From Marinobacter salicampi (GTDB lineage Bacteria > Pseudomonadota > Gammaproteobacteria > Pseudomonadales > Oleiphilaceae), in the NCBI RefSeq assembly GCF_011074795.1, contig NZ_JAAMPF010000018.1, positions 1 to 64,000 on the forward strand: a stretch of DNA of 64,000 nt. The letters run 5' to 3'. The notes under the pieces are model-generated. The model was given only the letters and a program-made list of their open reading frames with translations, searched no databases and was not told the origin of the DNA. The translations under genes were made by a program, and so were the position numbers. Every line of letters begins with the position of its first letter. The stretch's first letter is position 1. Positions 1 to 8,058 of this stretch are shown piece after piece.

Positions 1-320
1 CATGCACCGGATGCCATAACCTCCGCTTCGCTGCGGTTCTGTCACCGGTGATGGCTGGCGTTAACTGTAGGAGAGAGATTGGCATCACACGAAAGCTTTA
101 TGGCGCTCGCTCTATCGGAGTCCAAAAAGGAAAACCGGGGCAGACTTATTTATAACCTGCCAATCAGTCGAAAATAGTTTTGTTCCGGTTTTGGAGCGCC
201 ACAAGTTTTGTTCAGAGCATGTAGCGCTCGTCCATAATTGCGAAAATCAGGTGGAAGAAGAACGGGAGGTAGTGCCCTCGTGAATCTTCAACTACTTTCT
301 CCCCGGTTTAGAAAGCGGTA
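1..320. other. Left-edge non-coding stretch
   Basis: No convincing gene is visible in these 320 bases. They lie downstream of the minus-strand FNT gene. The first 66 bases hold a GC-rich imperfect inverted repeat ending in GGCGTTAAC, described separately. The rest shows no clear hairpin with a T-tract, so I cannot place a terminator for the FNT gene. Confidence 0.5.
5..66. repeat. Weak attC-like imperfect inverted repeat
   Basis: CACCGG near the left end can pair with CCGGTG about 40 bases later. Between them is a CCGC/GCGG hairpin, and the element ends in GGCGTTAAC. Integron attC sites end in a GTTRRRY core; here the third R position is C, so the match is imperfect. The window edge may cut the left arm. 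It is listed because a better attC-like site and cassette-type genes follow within 2.5 kb. Confidence 0.2.
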
Positions 321-1253
321 TCACATTTCCTCATGAACCTGGCCATAGGCCAGCATCGCGAACAAGCCTGTACCGCCAATAATATTGCCGATCAGCACCG
401 GTAAAATATGGTAGATCAGAGCGGTAAAGATATTCATCTCCCCGCTGAGTACCAACGTGAAGATTTCGTTTGACCCGGCAATCACATGGGTGAATCCGCC
501 CGCCGAGATCAGCCAGGTGAACATGACTATAACCAGCACTTCGGACCGCTTCGCCGAAGGCAGCATCCAAACCAGGGCCGCGATGAAGAAACCTGCCGGA
601 ATACCGCGCAGAAGTGTTTCGGCTGGGGTCAGCGATGCCAGGTGATGGGATATCTCCAGGATCGCCGCGAGGGTATCGGCGGGAAGGATGCCTCCGTGGA
701 CGCCGATGGCAGCGGTAATAAACGTGCCACATAGATTTGCCGCAAGCACAATGCCCCAAAGGCGCCCGGTGCAATAAAATCGGTTGCGCGTTGGTTGGGC
801 CAGAACCGGCAGCACGACGGTGATGGTGTTTTCGGTGAACAGTTGAAGCCGGCACAGAATCACGAGGACAAACCCAAACGTGTAGCCCAGGCTTTCAATC
901 AGCATCAGGTAGGGGTGATTCGAGCCCAGGTTGGTGCGGATAATGCCCTCGACGAGGACCGAGGTCGAAATGCCGATCCCCGCTGCCACACCGGACCACC
1001 AGAGCGAGGTTTTCGGGCGCTGCAGCTCTGCTTCGCCCTCGCGATGGACAATGGAGTAAAGAGTCAGTGACGTCAGGCCGCCATGTTCGGCAACGGTGTC
1101 GCGCTCTTTCCGGGTCAGCGACTTTTCGCTCGAAGTGGGTGTCTGTTCTCTGGACTCGCGATCCCGGGCCCTGGCGCGAGACTCCTGAGCATCCGCAACC
1201 TCCTTGGCGTTCTTTTTGGAGGCGGTATCCTGATTGCTTTCCATGTCACTCAT
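321..1253 (-). CDS. Formate/nitrite transporter (FNT) family membrane protein, YfdC-like
   Basis: A 310-residue protein. The first 75 or so residues are hydrophilic and charged (many K, R, E and S), followed by about six hydrophobic segments from residue 85 to the end. The pattern fits the FNT family of pentameric anion channels, in particular the YfdC-like branch, which carries a longer cytoplasmic N-terminus than FocA or NirC. The substrate cannot be read from the sequence. The upstream side faces the accessory patch with the yoeB relic, and no operon partner is seen on the minus strand. Confidence 0.8.
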   Translation of the reverse strand: MSDMESNQDTASKKNAKEVADAQESRARARDRESREQTPTSSEKSLTRKERDTVAEHGGLTSLTLYSIVHREGEAELQRPKTSLWWSGVAAGIGISTSVLVEGIIRTNLGSNHPYLMLIESLGYTFGFVLVILCRLQLFTENTITVVLPVLAQPTRNRFYCTGRLWGIVLAANLCGTFITAAIGVHGGILPADTLAAILEISHHLASLTPAETLLRGIPAGFFIAALVWMLPSAKRSEVLVIVMFTWLISAGGFTHVIAGSNEIFTLVLSGEMNIFTALIYHILPVLIGNIIGGTGLFAMLAYGQVHEEM

Positions 1254-1338
1254 TCAACAGTCCTTTGTTAGGCCGCAAACGCCTATATTGCTGTATGAAT
1301 AAGCCTGCTGGAAAGTTATCGCCGGTTTTTCTTTCGCA

Positions 1339-1409
1339 GCTAACACAGCCATCAAATTCCTGGCCTTCGGCCTCCACCGGACGCCCCGCCGCTTATTTCA
1401 GCGTTAAAT
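1339..1409 (-). repeat. attC-like integron recombination site
   Basis: Read on the minus strand the element opens with ATTTAACGCTG, which fits the RYYYAAC core of an attC R'' box. It continues through a GC-rich arm with GGCGTCCGG-like sequence and a GGCC-TTC-GGCC-type central hairpin, and closes with GTGTTAGC, one base off the GTTRRRY core. Length is about 71 bases, in the range of short attC sites. The stop codon of the minus-strand yoeB fragment overlaps the opening box, which is the layout of a cassette gene followed by its attC. Arm pairing is imperfect, so this is probable rather than certain. Confidence 0.4.
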
Positions 1410-1498
1410 CAGTAGTGATACCGAAGCTGGGCGATAAACAAGGCATCATCCGTGACCTTGTACACCAGTCGGTGTTCCTCGTTGAGTCGGCGAGACTC
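1409..1498 (-). pseudogene. yoeB: yoeB toxin fragment, C-terminal 29 codons
   Basis: The minus strand encodes SRRLNEEHRLVYKV, then TDDAL and a final RYHY followed by TGA. This is the C-terminal half of a YoeB (RelE-superfamily) mRNA interferase, including the conserved RRLNEEHRLVY segment and the terminal Tyr-His-Tyr. There is no start codon and no upstream half in frame. The missing part resembles the second fragment about 900 bases to the right. No yefM antitoxin gene is seen. The fragment abuts the attC-like site. Confidence 0.75.
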
Positions 1499-1585
1499 GT
1501 TTACCAATGGCTATTGTCGGACCTGTCTACGCTGGTACTCTGGCAAGCCGCAAAACCACGGCGTATCACACAAGGAAGTGCAGTA

Positions 1586-1978
1586 ATGAAGCAATCAGGT
1601 AGCTGCCTCTGCGGAGGCGTTCAATACGAGATCAACGGGCCGCTGACCGACGTCCTGAACTGTCATTGCACAATGTGTCGGAAGCTCCATGCCTCAGCTT
1701 TCAGAACCCGCGCCAAGGTGCAATCTTCGGGCTGGCGCACCGTTAAGGGCCAGGCGTTGCTGAAGTTCTATGAGTCGTCGCCGGGTGAGCATAAGGTTTT
1801 CTGCTCAACTTGCGGCTCCAGCCTCTACACGAAATTCGATGCCAATCCCGGGGTTTATGCGTTCCCGCTCGGAACGCTCGATACCGACCCGGGCGTCAAA
1901 GCCGGGCGCCATGTCTTCGTGGGAACTAAGGCTCCCTGGTTCGATATTACGGATGATCTGCCTCAATATGCGGAATAG
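1586..1978 (+). CDS. GFA-family (CENP-V/GFA domain) protein
   Basis: A 130-residue zinc-binding protein of the glutathione-dependent formaldehyde-activating enzyme family. It shows the family's cysteine sets in order: CLCGG near the N-terminus, NCHCTMCRK at about residue 30, and FCSTCGSSLY at about residue 70. The ATG at 1586 was chosen over a much longer open frame because the GFA domain starts there and AAGGAAG lies just upstream. Substrate is unknown; many family members have no tested function. It sits between two yoeB fragments, 12 bases before a VOC gene that probably shares its transcript. GFA genes are frequent integron cassette cargo. Confidence 0.8.
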   Translation: MKQSGSCLCGGVQYEINGPLTDVLNCHCTMCRKLHASAFRTRAKVQSSGWRTVKGQALLKFYESSPGEHKVFCSTCGSSLYTKFDANPGVYAFPLGTLDTDPGVKAGRHVFVGTKAPWFDITDDLPQYAE

Positions 1979-1990
1979 GACGGGCAAGCC

Positions 1991-2368
1991 GTGAAAGAGA
2001 CTGGAAAAATCAACTACTTTGAAATGCCCTCGAAAGACCTTGAGGCGACCAAACGGTTTTTTGGTGAAGCCTTTGGATGGTCATTTGTAGACTACGGCCC
2101 TGACTACGTGGCAATCGAAAACGCTGGCCTCGACGGGGGCTTCTTCAAGTCAGACCAGGTCTGCAGAACCAGCACTGGCAGTGTGCTGGTGGTTCTTTTC
2201 AGTACCGACCTGGAAGGCACGCTTGAGAAAGTCACCCTGGCCGGTGGGCGGATTGTTCGGAAGATTTTTCCGTTTCCCGGTGGCCGCCGTTTCCATTTCA
2301 GTGATCCAAACGGGAATGAGTATGCTGTCTGGTCAGAGCCCGGGCATTTTCCCCACGACGGTCGCTGA
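1991..2368 (+). CDS. VOC-superfamily (glyoxalase/dioxygenase fold) protein
   Basis: A 125-residue protein starting at a GTG. It has the VOC layout: INYFEMPSKDLEATKRFFGEAFGW at the start, split here by beta strands, and a C-terminal FSDPNGNEYAVWSE segment that supplies the usual metal-side Glu. Family members include glyoxalase I, bleomycin-binding proteins and ring-cleaving dioxygenases; the substrate here cannot be told. It follows the GFA gene closely, and the pair looks like one two-gene transcript. Its 3' end lies 15 bases before the second yoeB fragment. Confidence 0.8.
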   Translation: MKETGKINYFEMPSKDLEATKRFFGEAFGWSFVDYGPDYVAIENAGLDGGFFKSDQVCRTSTGSVLVVLFSTDLEGTLEKVTLAGGRIVRKIFPFPGGRRFHFSDPNGNEYAVWSEPGHFPHDGR

Positions 2369-2383
2369 ATCGCTGCCACCCAT

Positions 2384-2492
2384 CAAGCGGTATTCTTCGT
2401 TGAGTCGCCGAGACTAGTAACCGGCAAGGCTGTGTTTGAGGAGTTCGGGTATATACCGACACCTTCGAACGGTTCGCTTGGTAGTGATCTTC
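2384..2492 (-). pseudogene. yoeB: yoeB toxin fragment, middle part
   Basis: The minus strand reads PFEGVG in one frame, then after a frame change PELLKHSLAGY, a TAG where YoeB has Trp, and SRRLNEEYRL, where homology stops. These are the conserved central blocks of YoeB (PFEGxGKPExLKHxLxGxWSRRI). The gene is dead: one frameshift, one nonsense codon and a missing C-terminus. Its last 30 bases match 26 of 30 bases in the other yoeB fragment. Confidence 0.7.
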
Positions 2493-2606
2493 ACAGACCT
2501 GGTCCATCGTTTTTGCTAGATTGGGTGTGTCCCAATGCGGTAGCCAAACCGGCGTGCGGACCAGCCGTAAAGCAACCCATTTTCATAGCCAAGGAAGATA
2601 TAGACT

Positions 2607-2846
2607 ATGACAAATCCTAACGATATCGATGAAACAGTCAGAGCTGGCGATAACGCGAGCATTGAAAATACCGCGTCAGAAAAGCTCTCGATCAGCTTGC
2701 TCTGTAGTGATGCCTGCCGGGTAAATCTTGATCTTGAGCCCGGTCAGGTTGTGAAGGTTAGCGCCGGTAGTTCGGATATGACAATCGTCCTGCACAACGG
2801 TGATCCGGCCAAGCTTCTGATCATCAGACCGGAACCAGCGTCCTGA
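2607..2846 (+). CDS. Small protein of unknown function
   Basis: A 79-residue reading frame with an AAGGAAG ribosome site about ten bases before its ATG. The N-terminal 28 residues are polar and acidic. The rest alternates hydrophobic and polar residues (SISLLCSDAC, VNLDLEPGQVVKVSAG, MTIVLHNGDPAKLLII), which suggests a small beta-rich domain, perhaps PilZ- or CsrA-sized, but I recognise no family. There is no signal peptide. It lies between the yoeB relic and the convergent ligase fusion gene and has no obvious partner. Confidence 0.5.
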   Translation: MTNPNDIDETVRAGDNASIENTASEKLSISLLCSDACRVNLDLEPGQVVKVSAGSSDMTIVLHNGDPAKLLIIRPEPAS

Positions 2847-2855
2847 AAGCGGCCG

Positions 2856-5696
2856 CTAGAGGGATAAACGGTCCGGTTCGCCGCTGAGCTCAAGGATGGT
2901 CTTCCGTGCCCGGTCCCGCAGTTGCACTGCTGATTTCCAGTCATCGCCTGCGGGTTCTATCGGCTCACCAATGACCACGCTCACCGGCCCGGGTCTCGGA
3001 TTCCAGCGATCGGCCGGAAGTTTGCGCCGCGTGCCCTTGATGGCAAGGGGTATGACTTTTTCGTTCAGCACAGCGGCGGTCATGAAGGCGCCCATGTGGA
3101 ACGGACGCAGGCCCGGCGCTGCATCAAAGCTCCCCTCGGGGAAAAACAGGAGCCGGTGGCCCCCGGCCTGCTCGGCAATCCTTCGTGAGTCACCGACACT
3201 GTTGCGGGCGTCGGCCCGCTCCACCGGTTCAATCCCAAGCCGCGTCAGAAAACGCTTCAGGCCACGTACGTTCATCAGCTCTGCTTTGGCAATGAAGCTT
3301 ACCGGCACGGGAATGACGGCGGCCAGCACCAGAGCGTCAAGGTAACTGGCGTGGTTGGAAACGATGACACAGCCCTCTGGCAGCCTGCTGAGTCTGTCGG
3401 CGGAATCCACTTCGAGCCGGGTGCCGGTGAGTCGGGCCAGTACCCTGCCGCTCCAATGGACGACCTGCCAGCGCAGCGGGAGGCCCGGAAGGGTGTTGAC
3501 CAGAAGCCAGGCGGGTACCGAGACCGCGCCCAGAACCACCCAGGCCCAGGCAGAGTAGAGCCGGCGGCTGGCGCCCCTGCCGCCGCGCCGTACCTGCTGG
3601 CGCCAGGTACCACCGGCCAGCCTGGCCAACTGCCGCCACACGGGCTCTTTCTTGAGCTCAAGTTCACCCCGCTCATACCGGAGGCGGCATTCATTGCGCC
3701 GCAGTTTGCCGCTGGAGGTCTTTGGCACGGTGCGGGGACTGACCATGAGGATCTCGTCCACCTCAATGTCCAGAGCATCCCTGGCAATGCGATGGATTTT
3801 GGCTTTGACCTCATCCAGTTTCTTTTTGTCTTTTTCGGTGGTTTCGGCGACTACGATCAGCCTTTCACCCTCACTTTCTCCCATTCCCGATGCGAAAGCC
3901 GCCACGCAGCCGGCCCGGACCAGGTCGAGCTCGCCCACGGCCTCTTCGATTTCGCCGGGATAGATATTGCGTCCGGCCCTTACAATCAGGTCTTTGTTGC
4001 GGCCGCTCAGGTAGAGTTCGCTGTCGGCAATATAGCCCCGGTCTCCGGTATTCAGCCATTTGCCGTCAAAGAGCTCCTCGGTCTTGTCTTCGTTCCGGTA
4101 ATACCCCCGGGTTGCCGAAGGGCCGTTGAACTGGAGGCTGCCTTCGTGCCGTTCGTCCAGTTCGTTGCCCTCGTTGTCGACAATGCGGATATCGTGGTTC
4201 GGAATGACCTTACCGCAGGACACGAACCTGAGGGCGGATCTGTCGTCCGGGGAAACCGGTTTCGCCTCGCCGTTTTTCTGAAACCTGTCCCGGTCAATGT
4301 AGTCGATGAGAGGTTCCCGGGGCTCCTCGGGAAAGGTCAGCGCGACACAGTTCTCAGCCAGACCGTAGACCGGCGCCATCGACTCGGCCCTGAGCCCCCA
4401 TTTTTTGAAGCGATCGATAAAACGCTCCACCGTATCGGGGCTGACCGCTTCGGCGCCGTTGAAAGCCACACGCCAGGAACTCAGGTCCAGCCCTTCCATG
4501 TCTTCATCATCGATTCGCTTCAGGCAGAGCTCGTAACCGAAGTTGGGCGATGGCGAGAGTGTGGCGCCAAACCGGTCAATGGCCCAGAGCCAGTACTGGG
4601 GCCGGGTGAGGAAAAGCAACGGTGACATGATAACCAGATGCATGCCGTACAGGAGGCTGGACAGGCAGGTGCCGATCAGGCCCATATCGTGGTACAGGGG
4701 CAGCCAGCTTACGAACACATCATCCTGATCCACCTGGAGCACTTCGTTTCCGGCGCCTATATTGGCGAAAAGATTTGCATGGCTGAGACATACGCCTTTG
4801 GGGTCACCGGTACTGCCCGAGGTGTACTGCAGAAAGGCAACGTCGTCGCCTGTGGTTCCTGCTACTGCCCGGTATAGGGGGTTCGCCCAGAGCTCATCAA
4901 GCGTCAGTACATGCTCAAGGGACGGCACCATGCCCTTGACCACGGCGGCGAGCTTTTTGGCCTCGGGCACGGTGATCATGACCCGGGCCCTTGCATTGTT
5001 GAGAATCGAGGCCTGCCTTTTCAGGTGCTCTTCAATCTCTGAGGCCCTCATGGGCGGGTATAGGGGGACCGGTATGGCGTTGGCGTAGAGGGCGCCAAAA
5101 AAGCCATAAAAGTAGTCGTGACCGGTGGGTAGCATGAGGGCGACCGTATCCCGCTGCTCTATGTCGTGCTGGAACAGACCATTGGCGACTCTCAGGGCGC
5201 CGTCGTGGAGATCCCCGTAGGTCAGGGATCTGACGTCGTCGTAGCTTTTTACCCAGTGGAGGTAGGTGCGGCCGGGGTGCTCCCTTGCGTGCCAGTTTAG
5301 TGTTTCCTGCAGGGTTTCAAAATCCGGCACGGTGAAATGTTCACGGTTTTCCTCCCCAGGGTCGAGAGCCGCTTCAGTCTCTTCACTTTCCTGCCGGCCA
5401 CGTCCGGATTGCTCAGCCGGTTTCTCACCGGTCACTCGCATGACCTCATCAAGAATATCACCGGGTGTGTCTGCCTCGCTGAGGAGCTGTTCCGGCAGCT
5501 GGACGCCGAATTTTCTTTCCACCGTTACCAGCAGTTCAGCACGGCTCAGACTGTCGAGGCCCAGATCACTGTCGAGCCTGCTGTTCATGGTGACGTCCGG
5601 TTGCTGCTCCCTGTCCGGCATCGCCTCGGCCATGGTTTCAGCGACGGCGTCTGCCATGTCCTCTTCCATGCGTGTTTTATTGCCCGGTTGCGCCAT
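2856..5696 (-). CDS. Three-domain fusion: acyl carrier protein, fatty acyl-AMP ligase, PlsC-type acyltransferase
   Basis: A 946-residue protein. Residues 10-92 form an acyl carrier domain with the phosphopantetheine Ser49 in LGLDSLS. Residues 130-690 form an adenylate-forming ligase with the P-loop-like YTSGSTGDPKG near residue 290 and a C-terminal SSGKLRRNECR segment. After a hydrophobic stretch near 715-745 comes a lysophosphatidic-acid-type acyltransferase with NHASYLD near 780 and FPEGS near 852. The order suggests that a fatty acid is adenylated, loaded on the built-in carrier and passed to a lysophospholipid or other acceptor at the membrane. The known relative is the E. coli Aas protein, which has acyltransferase first and ligase second with no carrier domain. 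The gene stands alone. Confidence 0.85.
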   Translation of the reverse strand: MAQPGNKTRMEEDMADAVAETMAEAMPDREQQPDVTMNSRLDSDLGLDSLSRAELLVTVERKFGVQLPEQLLSEADTPGDILDEVMRVTGEKPAEQSGRGRQESEETEAALDPGEENREHFTVPDFETLQETLNWHAREHPGRTYLHWVKSYDDVRSLTYGDLHDGALRVANGLFQHDIEQRDTVALMLPTGHDYFYGFFGALYANAIPVPLYPPMRASEIEEHLKRQASILNNARARVMITVPEAKKLAAVVKGMVPSLEHVLTLDELWANPLYRAVAGTTGDDVAFLQYTSGSTGDPKGVCLSHANLFANIGAGNEVLQVDQDDVFVSWLPLYHDMGLIGTCLSSLLYGMHLVIMSPLLFLTRPQYWLWAIDRFGATLSPSPNFGYELCLKRIDDEDMEGLDLSSWRVAFNGAEAVSPDTVERFIDRFKKWGLRAESMAPVYGLAENCVALTFPEEPREPLIDYIDRDRFQKNGEAKPVSPDDRSALRFVSCGKVIPNHDIRIVDNEGNELDERHEGSLQFNGPSATRGYYRNEDKTEELFDGKWLNTGDRGYIADSELYLSGRNKDLIVRAGRNIYPGEIEEAVGELDLVRAGCVAAFASGMGESEGERLIVVAETTEKDKKKLDEVKAKIHRIARDALDIEVDEILMVSPRTVPKTSSGKLRRNECRLRYERGELELKKEPVWRQLARLAGGTWRQQVRRGGRGASRRLYSAWAWVVLGAVSVPAWLLVNTLPGLPLRWQVVHWSGRVLARLTGTRLEVDSADRLSRLPEGCVIVSNHASYLDALVLAAVIPVPVSFIAKAELMNVRGLKRFLTRLGIEPVERADARNSVGDSRRIAEQAGGHRLLFFPEGSFDAAPGLRPFHMGAFMTAAVLNEKVIPLAIKGTRRKLPADRWNPRPGPVSVVIGEPIEPAGDDWKSAVQLRDRARKTILELSGEPDRLSL

Positions 5697-5808
5697 GGTC
5701 CCTCCCGACTTACGATTCCCTGACCGTTATAATGAAGAAGCACCGCTAGACTGCTTCAGCCTGACGTATGCGGCCAATCCATGCCAGTCCTGTAAACGGA
5801 TTGTCTTT

Positions 5809-7131
5809 ATGCAGAATGTGCAGAAAGAGCGGGAGGTCGAGGGCGCCACTTCAGGGGCTCGCACAACGGCACTGTGGTCCTGGGCATTGTATGACTGGGC
5901 CAATAGCGCCTTCTTCACCATCATTCTCACCTTTGTCTTTGCCCGCTACTTCAGCCAGTCCGTGGTGGGTGAAGATGTGGCGGGCACCGAATACTGGGGC
6001 AACATCGTCGGAATCACCGGCGTCGTGATCGCTTTTTCAGCTCCGGTTCTGGGCGCGATCGCGGACCGGTCCGGCCGTCGCAAACCCTGGCTGGCCGTTT
6101 TTACGCTCCTGTGTGTCCTTGCCTGCGCCATGCTCTGGTTCGTCCGTCCCGGAATGGACGATTTCTGGTGGGCGGTGGTCTGGGTCAGTCTTGGCATTCT
6201 GGGCGCCGAGTTCGCATTTATCTTTTACAACACCATGCTGCCGGACCTGGCTGCCCCCGAGCGGCTAGGTCGCTGGTCCGGCTGGGGCTGGGGCCTGGGT
6301 TACGTCGGCGGTGTGGTCTGCCTTGTGGTCGCGCTTTTCGGACTGGTGGAGCCCGAGGCGACGTTCCTGGGTCTGAACCGTGAGGAAGCCGAACATGTCA
6401 GGGCTACCTTCGTGCTGGTGGCCATCTGGTATCTGGTTTTTGCGCTGCCCCTGTTCTTGCTGACCCCTGACCAGCCGGCTTCCGGACTGTCCGCCCGCCA
6501 GGCGCTGAGGGCGGGCCTTGGCCAACTACTGCATTCCCTCGCCGAAGCCCGTAAATACAGCCATATCCTGCACTTTCTCGTGGCCCGCATGTTTTACACG
6601 GACGGCCTGGCCACCGTGTTCACATTCGGGGGCGTCTACGCCGCCGGCACCTTCAACCTGAGCCAGACAGAAGTGCTGCAGTTTGGCATTGCCCTTAATG
6701 TGACCTCGGGCCTTGGCGCGCTCGTTTTTGCCTGGGTCGACGATGCCATAGGCGGACGAAACACAATTTTCCTGTCCCTGGCAGGGCTCGGAGCCAGCGC
6801 CACGGCAATACTCCTGGTCGAAAGTGTGCTCTGGTTCTGGGTCTTCGGCATGACGCTTGGCGTCTTTGTCGGTCCACTTCAGGCAGCCAGCCGGTCTCAC
6901 CTTGCCCGGGCCGCACCCGAGCACCTTCGCAACCAGATGTTCGGCCTGTTCACGTTTTCGGGCAAGGCCACGGCTTTTGCCGGACCGCTGCTGGTGGGAG
7001 CCGTTACCGCAGCCACCGGAAGTCAGCGTTGGGGCATGAGCACGGTTCTGGTGTTTTTCGTTATCGGTTTTGTGCTGATGCTCAGCGTTCCCGGAGCCGG
7101 CACCGGAAGAGATAGAAAGGTCGCTGGCTAA
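5809..7131 (+). CDS. MFS transporter, UMF1 family (Atg22-like)
   Basis: A 440-residue protein with about twelve hydrophobic segments. The N-terminal ALWSWALYDWANSAF block is the hallmark of the UMF1/Atg22 branch of the major facilitator superfamily, and DRSGRRKPW is the MFS loop 2-3 motif. Atg22 in yeast exports amino acids from the vacuole; bacterial substrates are not established. The ATG at 5809 was chosen because the LYDWANS block normally lies 20-30 residues from the start; the open frame extends upstream over the divergent gene. It is divergent from the ligase fusion gene across a 112-base gap. Confidence 0.8.
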   Translation: MQNVQKEREVEGATSGARTTALWSWALYDWANSAFFTIILTFVFARYFSQSVVGEDVAGTEYWGNIVGITGVVIAFSAPVLGAIADRSGRRKPWLAVFTLLCVLACAMLWFVRPGMDDFWWAVVWVSLGILGAEFAFIFYNTMLPDLAAPERLGRWSGWGWGLGYVGGVVCLVVALFGLVEPEATFLGLNREEAEHVRATFVLVAIWYLVFALPLFLLTPDQPASGLSARQALRAGLGQLLHSLAEARKYSHILHFLVARMFYTDGLATVFTFGGVYAAGTFNLSQTEVLQFGIALNVTSGLGALVFAWVDDAIGGRNTIFLSLAGLGASATAILLVESVLWFWVFGMTLGVFVGPLQAASRSHLARAAPEHLRNQMFGLFTFSGKATAFAGPLLVGAVTAATGSQRWGMSTVLVFFVIGFVLMLSVPGAGTGRDRKVAG

Positions 7132-7406
7132 CCCGTCGGCTTGCCAGCGCTTGAGGACAAGTGAGTGGTAAAGGTCCCCGCACTATCGGAATTCACTGCT
7201 CTGCGGCTGATTCCGGGCACCTCTTTGACCTGCATCAGGACAGCTACCCGATATAAGCATAGAGTGGAAGTGGCGTCGGACCATTAATGGAAACGGCGCC
7301 GCCTTCAGGAAGGATAGCCCAAAGAGGTTTGCAGAATCCGATGTCGCAAGGGCGTTTTGATGACGGCAGACATTCGAACTCTAACCCTCGTAGGGAGGAC
7401 ATCCAG

Positions 7407-7892
7407 ATGAAAGTCAGTGAAATCATGGTTACTGAAGTAGCGTCCTGCTCGCCACAAACCTCGTTGCAGGATATCGCCATGCTGATGTGGAATAACGACT
7501 GTGGCGCCATACCTCTGGTCGATGAGCAGGAGCATCCGGTAGGCATTGTTACCGACCGGGACATCTGCATGGGGGCGGCATTGCGGAATAAACCCCTGTG
7601 GGAGCTTCGCGGAGAGGAAGTTACCAACGACCGGGAGCTGTATTCCTGCGGGCCGGATGACAGTATCAAAGAAGCCCTTCAGCTGATGGAAGAGCACGAA
7701 GTACGGCGCCTCCCGGTTATGAATCAGTACAGCCAGCTCTGCGGTATGTTGAGCCTGGGGGACATCGTTTCTTTCACCGGCGCCGGCGGTACCAGGAAAG
7801 CCGGGAATACGAAGATTTCCCCGAACGAGACCATGGAGTTTCTCCGGCACGTCAGTGCCCATCATCCCAGCCACAAGGCTACCGCCCTTTAA
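7407..7892 (+). CDS. Tandem CBS-domain protein
   Basis: A 161-residue soluble protein made of two CBS modules. The first begins MKVSEIMVTEVASCSP and ends GIVTDRDICMGA; the second contains DDSIKEALQLMEEHEVRRLPVM and ends GMLSLGDIV. CBS pairs bind adenine nucleotides and usually regulate partner proteins; no effector domain is attached here. The start has AGGGAGG placed ten bases upstream. The target cannot be inferred from the neighbours, which are a transporter upstream and a convergent DUF2267 gene downstream. Confidence 0.85.
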   Translation: MKVSEIMVTEVASCSPQTSLQDIAMLMWNNDCGAIPLVDEQEHPVGIVTDRDICMGAALRNKPLWELRGEEVTNDRELYSCGPDDSIKEALQLMEEHEVRRLPVMNQYSQLCGMLSLGDIVSFTGAGGTRKAGNTKISPNETMEFLRHVSAHHPSHKATAL

Positions 7893-7901
7893 GGGGGAGC
7901 T

Positions 7902-7932
7902 CAGCCCGAATGGCCTAAAGCTTTTCGGGCTG
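7902..7932 (+). terminator. Hairpin after the CBS gene
   Basis: CAGCCCGAA and TTCGGGCTG form a 9-base-pair stem with a 13-base loop, ten bases after the CBS stop codon. No T-tract follows on the plus strand, so termination would be weak or Rho-assisted. The hairpin may instead protect the mRNA end. It lies between two convergent genes. Confidence 0.4.
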
Positions 7933-8058
7933 CCACTCAGCGTCCCACCGGTTGCGGAGGGCAGCTGGCCCAAGCCAACTCCGGCATTCCCTGGCTGAAG
8001 CCCGGAATAAGGCGATATCCTGCATTCTCGCTTGGCCAGTACTCCACAAGTCACGGTG

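Noticed and set aside
1267..1273. GTTAGGC core next to the FNT start, as in attC sites
   Set aside because: No matching second core or stem at attC distance; the other side lies inside the FNT coding region.
1067..1585. Long N-terminal extension of the GFA gene frame
   Set aside because: It runs across the attC-like site, the yoeB fragment and the antisense FNT start, and the GFA domain begins at the 1586 ATG.
3351..4625. 424-codon open frame on the plus strand inside the ligase fusion gene
   Set aside because: It is antisense to a well-supported three-domain gene; its residue make-up is Gly/Ala/Pro-heavy with no recognisable family, as expected of a GC-rich shadow frame.
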